Origin: Bostrychus sinensis | Taxonomy: Eukaryota; Chordata; Actinopteri; Gobiiformes; Eleotridae | Assembly: GCA_020698575.1 (NCBI GenBank) | Contig: CM036251.1 | Location: 32,987,288 to 33,051,287, forward strand | Reading direction: 5' to 3' | DNA length: 64,000 nt | Shown: positions 56,099-64,000 of the stretch, one piece after another | How positions within the stretch are numbered: the first letter of the stretch is position 1 | Layout of the letters: each line of letters starts with the position of its first letter | Translations under genes and position numbers: made by a program | The notes under the pieces: model-generated | The model's input: the letters and a program-made list of their open reading frames with translations, nothing else | The model's database searches: none | What the model was told of the DNA's origin: nothing

Positions 56099-57204
56099 GT
56101 AGGACTTCAGTATTCAAGCTCTATTCATTAGAAAGGAAGACGCTCTCTTTGGCACTTGCTAATAGTAAGAATATTGCATTTTAGTGCTTATATGTTTTGC
56201 ATAATTGTGTTTGTGGGGTCTGTAGCACTTTTGTCAGCTAAAACAGTTTGAAAGGCTTTATAAATACTTGGACTTGACTTGACATTAAGACAGTGCTGGG
56301 GTATACTGTGTAGCAGACTTGTAAAATAAGGAAGCAGGTTGATGTATTTGTTCCAGCATATTGCTCAGGAGCATGTGATTAATGGCAATTTTAGATTTTG
56401 TATTTAAAGGTTGTTTTTTTTTGTTTGTTTGTTTGTTTTCTTGCACAGTTTGGGTTGGTTTAAAGTAACAATATGTAGTAAAAAGAGAAAGGTGACTGGT
56501 TGCTCTTGATGTTCAAACAGATGAAGGCAATTGAGGCTGCTCTTGGGAACGTGGGGGACAGGTGCTCTTAACAGGAAAAGTTGTCCCTTGCCAACCCCTG
56601 AGGGCTTCTCATTATTGTCCTCTATCACTATGTAACTCACCCTACGAGCTGACGGACTAAAAAATAGCTCATAAAAAGAAATCTCTAAAAGGGTTAGTCT
56701 GCCTGCCTAAAATCAAGAGTCCCCTTAAAAAATCTGAAAATCCTCATAGTCTTAGTCATAATTTTACATAGATTTCTACATAAAAAAAACCACAAAAACA
56801 GACTGTTGGAAGTTCTAGAAGTTCTCTTAAAGCAAGTATTTAACTATACGTACATAGTTGTGATTCATTTCAAACTCAATTTCTTGTTATGTGCTAAATG
56901 TAGACACTTGGGAATCACTGTTAAAAACAATAAGGCAACACACGTTGGGTATTGTCTTTAATGAAATAATCACAAATACAAGGTTTAAAAAGAAGTCATC
57001 TGGAGGATTGATGAGAGATGAAAAATGTTTCAACTTATGATTACATTGTTGAAAGATTGTGTTCATCACTTTAGTTAATTTCAGAACACCAAAACTTTTA
57101 ACTATTACACATTTAATGCTTGTGGTACCTGCAGAGTGTAGACCTTCACCAATCCATCTAAGGAGCCATTTGTTCTTTTACTGAGCCCTTGTGACTGGAG
57201 TTGG
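56099..57204. other. Putative intron, nothing recognised
   Basis: TATAAATACTTGGACTTGAC at 56259 looks like a SINE or LINE tail. A TTTG-repeat lies at 56418-56440. No exon supported. Confidence 0.45.
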
Positions 57205-57419
57205 TACACTGCAAAAAATCAATATCAGCATTAGTTAGAATGACTAATGAGTAATTTTGCTTGAAATAAGTAAAAATGGCTTAAACTTGAAGCAAGTCAA
57301 TTGTATAATATAGCCTACTAGTAAATAAATCCAATATACTGAAAAATTACTCAACTCAAGATTAAAAATCTGAACTCAAGTCAGTTTACCTACTGCCAAT
57401 AATGATTTTTTGCTGTGTA
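57205..57419. mobile_element. 215-bp MITE with 17-bp inverted ends
   Basis: TACACTGCAAAAAATCA at the left and TGATTTTTTGCTGTGTA at the right are inverted copies with one mismatch. The interior is AT-rich with AAATAAGTAAAAATGGC and ACTCAAGATTAAAAATC words. TA at both outer ends may be the target. Related in style to the fragment at 4763. Confidence 0.8.
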
Positions 57420-58619
57420 TCTTAGGTGTGTTTTGGGACTATTCAAACATTTAGAGTTATGTTATAAACAAACCAATTTCTCACAGTGGTCAGTACTCTC
57501 TAAGACATTCCCAGATCCAGAAAATATTCCAAATCCATAACCAAAAAACTATTTAACAAAACTACCAGCCAACAACATAACTTCCTTTGTGGCAGTATCA
57601 AGTCTTTAGTGATTTCTTAAATGTAAATTTTTATTTTAAAATTGTCCTTTCCTCCCTGTATTTTTCTAGCCATGATTCAGCAGAATTTCTCGATCAGTAT
57701 TCATTTGGCCGCGTCTGCCCTGATACTCAGTTCTTTCATAGACTCATCAGTATGCAGCAGACGTGTGGAGTGGCCTGTGTGCAGCTGGCAGCACCGGGAC
57801 AAGCCTCTAAACACTCTCCTGGGCCTGATACTGGAGCGCACACCAATCACAAAATGTTCCAACCATAACAGAATGGGACAGAATGTGTGCTACATGCTAC
57901 ATGCTACATGCTACATGCGGCGCACACAAACATAAACACGCTCAGCATGGGCCCTTTCCTGCCTTTCTGCTCTAATTCCCTCTTCATCCTCAGGAGGAAA
58001 ATGTTGTTCTTACTTTTGTCTTGAAGAGTGTGGTGTGGTTCCTGGTTTGAGCATCCCAAAGGGAGAGCTGTACAATCAGAGGAAACTGAAATAATACCAG
58101 TCCTGAGCACCCCCCATTGGTTTTAGACTGACAAACTTATGACTGACCCAGAGATTTCAGAAGCATGAGGCGCTTTTCCACTAGGCAGAACAGTATGAGA
58201 CGCCTTAGAATGGGTAGCCCCAAAACTGCTGGTGTTTCCATGACTCTGGGTCCAGGAGACCCAAGTCTGTTACATAAAGATTGATGCCACACAAACACAA
58301 CCAAAGCTGTGTAGATAAATGAGATTAAAAATGTGTTTGAAACTCACTTTTAAAACATAAAGGTGCTGGCAACATTTAATAAAAAGATGAGCGTAAATCC
58401 TGCTGTGTGTCTGTGTCATAGATGTATAATAAGACCTGGAGAGGGCACTGCCCCCTCTCCCCTGATGCCAGTTTTACTAGTGGCTGCTCTGTGGAACTGC
58501 AGCAAAAAATCCCATGCAGCCCAGAAATGATTTTTCCCATAGAGCGCAATGTACAATACTGGCAGCTGATTGCAAGAATTTTACTGTAAACTGTATGGTA
58601 ACAGTCTAAAACCATCACA
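57420..58619. other. Spacer with a small tandem repeat
   Basis: Four tandem units of CTACATG lie at 57889-57917. No exon supported. A frame of 93-97 codons at 57587-57935 lacks motifs and splice signals. Confidence 0.5.
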
Positions 58620-58800
58620 TTAAAGTTTTTTTTAAATAGTTTTGGATACCTTTGTATTAGCATGTCTTGTTTTATAACTTAAAATAATGTATATGCATGG
58701 AAAACGTCTTCTTTGGTGGAGCTGTTGGTTTGACTTTGCAGAGAATATTTGGATTAGGTGTCTGTCACCCCCTGCTGGCAGCGGTGGGGAATCTATTTTC
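58620..58800 (+). mobile_element. TTAA-family MITE fragment with CTCF-like motif
   Basis: AACTTAAAATAATGTATATG, GGTGGAGCTGTTGGTTTGAC, TTTGCAGAGAATATTTGGAT and TAGGTGTCTGTCACCCCCTG parallel 20685-20790. On the minus strand 58765-58782 reads GCTGCCAGCAGGGGGTGA, close to the CTCF core CCA(C/G)(C/T)AG(A/G)(G/T)GG. Confidence 0.65.
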
Positions 58801-59008
58801 TATGTAACAACACTGTGAAAACATTAGAGACTTGTCTGATCTTTTGGTGGTAAAATAATTCACATAGCAGCTGTTGTTAACTCAGATAAATCTGCGGAAG
58901 TGTGGACTGTCCCAGTTCTCCTTTTTTAACACCACTGGACTCTTGCTCACTCACGCACTTCAATGTTCACTCGTCAAAGTGTGTGGTGCTGGTATTGGGA
59001 CAGGGCCA
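58800..59008 (+). mobile_element. Right-end fragment of the 620-bp TIR element
   Basis: AACAACACTGTGAAAACATT, AAGTGTGGACTGTCCCAGTT, AAAGTGTGTGGTGCTGGTAT and TGGGACAGGGCC follow 48785-49085 in order. Confidence 0.7.
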
Positions 59009-59183
59009 TACTGAATATGACACATGTAACTTGGGTGTAACGTGTTGCTAAGAAACAGCCTGGTATCACTTTACAGTATTCGCTGAAGGGAATCACCATA
59101 GCAATAAACCTAGAAGCACTCTCTTAACACTTTGCTCTCACTTAACAAAGAACAACACTCAGCCTCTACCTCCTCCTGTCCAG

Positions 59184-59302
59184 TCGGAGTGGCTCGGCCC
59201 GAGAAGGGGTCAGTGTGTCAGGATATCCCAGACTGCACTGCTTCCTTTACCATCGCTGTTAATGAGGTTAGCAGCCTCTCACTACGGCACAGACACAGAC
59301 AG
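59184..59302 (+). CDS. Weak candidate internal exon (119 nt)
   Basis: It is bounded by a textbook-looking acceptor (CTACCTCCTCCTGTCCAG) and a donor (ACAG followed by GTAAAG). It is open in at least two frames and GC-richer than its surroundings. One frame reads VGVARPEKGSVCQDIPDCTA, the other SEWLGPRRGQCVRISQTALL. Neither matches anything I know, and 119 nt is short enough for chance openness. The phase-0 donors at 36643 and 56098 would dictate the frame starting TCG GAG TGG. Without transcripts this stays weak. Confidence 0.2.
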
Positions 59303-59399
59303 GTAAAGAACTGTAGGACTGTAACATCTGCACTACACTGGCCCTACTCATGCAACTGCAACGCTAAAAAAACACCTTGATAATTCCTTCACATACACA

Positions 59400-59790
59400 A
59401 AGTCCTCTGTGCGCAATTTAGGAGTTTTTTTGGACTCAGAATTCAACTTTGATTTCCAAATTACAAGGTTGTGTAATCATGTTTCTGACATATTAGAAAC
59501 ATCGCTAAATTGAAACATTTCCTCTCCCGTGCTGACCTTGAGAAAGTCATTTGTGCTTGTTTCTAACCAACACGACTACTGCAATGCACTTTATTCAGGT
59601 CTAAGCCAGAAAACTGTTCACCGTCTCCAGGTTGTTCAGAACTCAGCTACAAGGCTTTTAACCAGCTGCATTTTTAAATTAGCTTGTTTTTTTAGCTAGT
59701 TTTATCGTGTTTATTGTGTTTGGTTTTATATTAATTTTATTTTTTAAATATATAAAGCCGTTTGTAACTAAGCACTTTGCTCTATAAAAA
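59400..59790 (+). pseudogene. L2-type LINE ORF2 C-terminal fragment and 3' end
   Basis: Plus-strand translation gives RNLGVFLDSEFNFDFQI near 59412, then, after a frame break, NQHDYCNALYSGLSQKTVHR near 59569 and LQVVQNSATRLLT. These are the NLGV.(L/F)DS, (L/H)DYCN(A/S)L..GL and LQ..QN.A.R(L/V)L blocks that follow the reverse-transcriptase palm in L2-clade LINEs. Stops and frame changes show decay. The sequence then runs into a 3' UTR with AAGCACTTTGCTCTATAAAA and an ATT-rich tail. It covers the part of ORF2 that is missing from the minus-strand copy at 9355-10060. Confidence 0.85.
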
Positions 59791-60497
59791 ATTATTATGA
59801 TTATTACATCTGCAGCCATTTTCAAGCTTCATTTTGCAAGTTCAATTACATCTTCATTTCTTATTTAACTCTCTGCATTACCAAAAGCCACTCCACCAAG
59901 CCACATACACCTTTATATTTCCCCCTTTTTTTTATTATTTTTTTTTTTTTTACAATATTTGACAGGTATACTATATCAATGGGTGCTTCATGCTTCATAC
60001 TTCATGCGCTAAGCTTGTGTTGATGTGTTTGCACTGTTTGCTGTCATTTTCCTCATGAGACAACAGCACCGGCTTCATTCATCAGCCTGATTTAGCCTGG
60101 AGTCACACTTTCTCCTCACATCCTCTGACATTTTAGCTTAGCACTGATACATCTGTGACTATCAGGCTTGCTGTACTCCTGTAGTGTAGGTTTCTGAGTG
60201 AACAGACTTTGAATACAGGATTATAAGTAAGTAAGAAAATGTCCCCTTTAAGGAACCCCTCCTTTCAGGTCTACTGTGTTCTGATTGGCTCATAGTGCTT
60301 CTTTGTTTATGTATTGTTGTGATTGGCTCACTGCAGAGTCCTTTGACTTGTTCCTGGAGTGTGTTGTAATGTAGACTAATTACTGTAAGTGTAGTGTGGG
60401 CTGGAGTGGCCTCACAAAACCTGATCCCAGTGCAACTCTACCAAAAAAGAGACACAAGCTTTTAGGGATTAAATGTTACTTCAATGAAGATCGTCAT
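59791..60497. other. Spacer, nothing recognised
   Basis: T run at 59928-59950. No exon or repeat recognised. Confidence 0.5.

Positions 60498-60547
<50 letters not shown>
60498..60547. repeat. (GTA)n microsatellite, about 16 units
   Basis: An uninterrupted GTA run. It gives a poly-Val frame on the plus strand that is not a gene. Confidence 0.95.
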
Positions 60548-60548
<1 letters not shown>

Positions 60549-61024
60549 AAGTTGTCCAGAAGTAATTCTATGTCCACAATGCCAAAATGTATTTTATCTT
60601 AATGTATGATTGGAATCTTAAATGTAGGTTAGCAGGTAGGTTGTCTTGCAGTGTGTCAGTGTAGTAGTCTTTAATGAGGAAGCACAGGTTCTAAAACATC
60701 ATATGATATCAGCATTTTTAAATGATATTTATTTATTTAGTTCAGAGTGAAATAACTTTAGAAATGTATTAATTAATGGCTGCTTTAAATAATTAAAAAA
60801 GCTTTAAATTTCATCCCCTCAGGATTTGTGTACTTGAATACAACAAGAAACATGAAATTCATCACCAACACAATTATCAAACATTACAAGTCTTCAAAAT
60901 TCTCTTCCAGTTCTCTTCAAATGTATAGAAATTCTGGTGTTATTTTTTCTAAAATTGCATATTGCCTACCTTTATTCATACACAGAGATTGCCACATAAC
61001 AAATATTTCTTAAATTTATATTAA
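60548..61024. other. Spacer, nothing recognised
   Basis: AT-rich. No exon or element recognised. Confidence 0.5.
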
Positions 61025-61175
61025 TAATAATAATGCCTTTGTCTTATAGAGTGCTTTTCAAGACACTCAAAGTCGCTTTACAATTTGCTGCATTATTCAT
61101 TCACTCCTCAGCCACACTCAGTGGTGGTGAGCTACTTCTGTAATCACAGCTGCCCTGGGGCAGGCTGACAGAAGC
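61025..61175 (-). mobile_element. SINE family B 3' half
   Basis: The minus strand reads TGCCCCAGGGCAGCTGTGAT, CCACCACTGAGTGTGGCTGA, GGAGTGAATGAATAATGCA and GTGTCTTGAAAAGCACTCTA, following 13350-13470. Confidence 0.75.
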
Positions 61176-62694
61176 GTATATTTCTACATAAATATCACAT
61201 AAAGTCATGTCCCTGATTTCACTTTGCCACATCCAGTAACTTTTAATTGTTCACTGAAAGTTGTTAAATAATGTTATCTACCTACACACACACGTATTCA
61301 GTTAGCAGCAATTTTGTTTATGAATTTTTTATTTTTTATTTTTTGTGGGTGACCTAGTGTCCTTTAGAAAGAAGTTGTGGTCTGCCTAACTTCTCTTGCC
61401 AAAATGCACTTGCAGTTCATGCTATTTAGTTGTTTTAGCATCTTTTAAACATCACATCAGAAGCAAGCCTTGTTTACATAAAAACGGCCATGACTTCTTC
61501 GCCGTCTCCCTTGTTGAGCATAAATGGGACACACAGCTGATATATGACAGGATATTTGTTGAGCACATTACCATAAGTACCCACAGCTTTACATTCCTCG
61601 ATTCCAGTCCTAATGGGAGGATATCCTGGGAAAAAAAAAGAAGAAGCCATAATGTAATGACTAAAGCAAACACAGCTGGCTGCAAATACTTTCCTCTGCT
61701 ACCTCCACAACTATTTACCTGCAACCTCTCTCCTCTCCCACTTCCATTTTGTACTCACACATTTGAAGTGACAGCTTATTAAAAGTAAATTCATCTCCTG
61801 CCTTGTACATAATTTCATACTCGACAAGATAAACATTTCTAAATAGAGCGAGTTTGTTTAGTGCTACAGTGATTCCCGTTTGCAGGCTGACAGTGAAAAG
61901 TGGTATCAAGCTGTTTCTTAGCAACAGCTTTACTCAGAGAATTTAATGCATATTTGAGATGATATACAGACAAATTACATGCATCATCATTCACACAGAG
62001 GCTGCACTGAGAAAGAAACCAAGGAATGTTTTTTTTGTTTTTGTTTTTAGTTTTATTTGTTGATAGTCGAGCTACTAATGTGCATCCAAGGTATACAGGG
62101 GAACCAAGGGTATACTATAAGTGCTCTGTTGATGAATACTAGGGTGCAACACAAGACATAAACAAATGTGGACAAAGGTAGTGCTATAGGTATAAGAGGT
62201 CACTAAAATATCATTTATCTGCTTATTGGATGGTGCATTTTCTGTGGTATAGGCTGTTTATTTTAAATTTTTTCATCAAGAGGATGTGCTTTCAACTTTA
62301 GTAATTCAAGTCATTCTAAGTTTAAAATCATTGAATTCACAGAGTGACACAATTATTGGTGTACTTCTTTATTTAAAGTAATTGTTGCTTTTATTGCTCT
62401 CTATTGCTCTTCTGATCTTAGACTTTATTAGGTGTGTTTGAGATGAGCAAGATGGATGCAGATCAGAGGCTGTCAATTGGTGCACAATGCATGCCGTTTA
62501 CTTTTGTGTCCAAATTTCTACCAACTAGCTCTGATGTAACCTGCACACTGGTTTTGGTAATCAGTAATGGTAATTTCATGGGAGCAAGGTGAACAGCAGG
62601 TTTGAGGACGACCTGGATGGTCTATTTTTAATCTTGACAAATGCTTCAAATGTGACTGAAAGTGTCAAAGGTGTTCTCAAACATGCATAACATA

Positions 62695-62697
<3 letters not shown>
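61176..62697. other. Spacer, nothing recognised
   Basis: 61450-61760 is non-repetitive and of balanced composition, possibly noncoding regulatory DNA. The plus frame of 128 codons at 61396-61782 has no motif. Confidence 0.4.

Positions 62698-62741
<44 letters not shown>
62698..62741. repeat. (TA)n microsatellite
   Basis: About 21 uninterrupted TA units followed by TGTATG. Confidence 0.95.
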
Positions 62742-62747
<6 letters not shown>

Positions 62748-64000
62748 TATGTCCCAAAAAATAGACGTAAGATCATAGATCCACATAATACTGTAGTTTA
62801 AGCATAAGCATGATGCACGCTCTACAATGAGCAAACTTGTCTCTTTACTGATGGTATTTGTTCCAGTCAATGGTTTGCAAAAACCAGGAGAGTTTTATTT
62901 TTACTTATTTTAATTTAACTTTTATTTTACCAGGTAGAACATTAAGAACAAATTCTTCTGTAGAGAGTGTTCTTAAAATGTGCAGAGTGTAGAGAGTGTT
63001 CTTAAAATATTTTTACTCAAAAATACTTCAAACATCTGTTCTTCCAACAAGACGCTGCGTGATCTGAGGCAGATCGTTCTGCTCTCAGCTTGTGAACTGT
63101 CTGACTTGACTTCAGGCGTTTTCCCCTCACTCTCTGGGGTCCAGTTCATCTCAAATGCAACTTGTATTAGCACTGCTCCAGTTGAAAATGTCTGTTTTGT
63201 TATTAGTGCTAAGTGGCACCAACTGGCCAGCAGTGGTGCATTTTCTGAAGGAATTGTACTTTGTACATTTTATAAAATATACTTACTACTACTATACTAC
63301 TTCTACTACTACTTATACTTGACTATGTTTTTGTTGAAAAATTACTCAAATCAAGTCTTCAACTCTCAAAATGAGCTTTAGACTTCAGTAGTAAAGTGGG
63401 TAGCATGCTCACTTGGCCACCTGAGGGCTCAGGACCAGTCCTCTGTTTGGGGACAGTTATTGTTGTAGTTTTACTGTGCAGTTGCAAAAATATTTTCAAA
63501 GTAAAAATGTGTTGAGTTTACTTCTACTTGAGTAATATCATTACAACGTGACAGAGTTTCAGTGCTTCTTCCACCTCGTCCTGCCTTGGCTGAACTTCCA
63601 TTACCATGAATGAAGATACAGTATGTCTTTGATAAGCCATGGCAATTAATTTTGCAGTTAAAGTCCAAGAATGTCAAAAGTCCTCCCTGCCTCTAAGTCT
63701 TGTTCATTTGTGTAACTCTGTATGTAATGAAATCCAAAGAGCTGCAGGCGTTTCGTCAAAACCTGGTGATTCCGTTTGTACTGCCAGGAGCTCCTCTGAC
63801 CTCAGACATTACTACACTTGCTACGTCCAACTGATTCTCATGTTGGTTTTATCATCTGTTTGAAACCGACCAATAGGCTCATGACAAACCGGCAATCATC
63901 CAGACTTGCTATTCATGTACTTTTATATTCCTCCCAGCCAAGCCAAGTGAACAGAGGAGCATCTGAACTCTTGACTTCCTACTCAAGTATTTTGATTGCG
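62742..64000. other. Right-end spacer with short repeats
   Basis: A direct repeat of GTAGAGAGTGTTCTTAAAAT lies at 62960 and 62988. TAC triplets at 63280-63320 lie next to AAATTACTCAAATC-type words. 63385-63450 (TAGTAAAGTGGGTAGCATGC, ACTTGGCCACCTGAGGGCTC) is weakly tRNA/SINE-like. No exon supported. Confidence 0.4.

Noticed and set aside
60396..60602. Frame with a poly-Val run
   Set aside because: The Val run is a (GTA)n microsatellite.
62980..63381. 133-codon plus frame and opposing 66-codon minus frame
   Set aside because: Both strands are open over the same stretch, no motif is seen, and the plus frame runs into TAC triplets. Possible exon borders are poor.
1..64000. A complete new gene system, operon or viral genome
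   Set aside because: The window is eukaryotic, repeat-dense and nearly gene-free. No cluster of cooperating genes, no viral gene set and no LTR pair was recognised.

Overview
The window looks like teleost fish nuclear DNA. It is AT-rich, almost free of genes and crowded with typical fish repeats: Tc1-like transposons, L2-type LINE pieces, tRNA-derived SINEs with recognisable pol III boxes, hAT, Harbinger and TTAA-flanked MITEs, and many (TAC)n arrays. Nothing bacterial, plasmid-like or viral was recognised. No complete protein-coding gene is visible.

Three places carry host coding signal. (1) At 6.3-7.7 kb on the minus strand lies the C-terminal half of a HIPK-type protein kinase. It has a good splice acceptor at its 5' edge, but the frame is broken and one residue is missing from the catalytic loop. 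It sits between two copies of one foldback transposon (5.66-6.30 and 8.11-8.83 kb). (2) At 36.06-36.64 kb on the plus strand is a GC/CpG-rich promoter-like stretch with a long 5'UTR, two uORFs and a 31-codon first coding exon ending in a phase-0 splice donor. (3) At 55.94-56.10 kb on the plus strand is a 54-codon ATG-initiated exon candidate with GC-rich codons, also ending in a phase-0 donor. The last two may be alternative first exons of one gene whose body lies to the right of the window. I could not name that gene.

Layout: 0-5 kb, Tc1-like remnants and AT-rich spacer. 5-9 kb, foldback element, kinase remnant, foldback element and TAC arrays. 9.3-10.1 kb, an L2 LINE split by a SINE. 10-20 kb, mostly unique spacer with SINE pieces and a minisatellite. 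20-26 kb, two copies of a TTAA-type MITE. 26.1-29.2 kb, a nest made of an internally deleted Harbinger element, a 330-bp-armed inverted repeat, nested inverted and direct duplications and a full-length SINE. 29-31.2 kb, TAC-rich simple sequence. 32-36 kb, L2 tail, hAT MITE and SINE. 36-37 kb, promoter and exon. 38-40 kb, possible conserved noncoding DNA, then AAGTA/TAC repeats. 42-46 kb, a cluster of a dispersed repeat with a CCCTGCAGGG core, plus MITEs. 48-52 kb, a TIR element and a LINE 3' end. 53-57 kb, an RFX X-box match, a hAT MITE, a SINE and the second exon candidate. 57-64 kb, MITEs, an L2 fragment, SINE pieces and microsatellites.

Family names rest on recognised motifs, terminal repeats and target-site duplications read by eye. 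No database search was possible.
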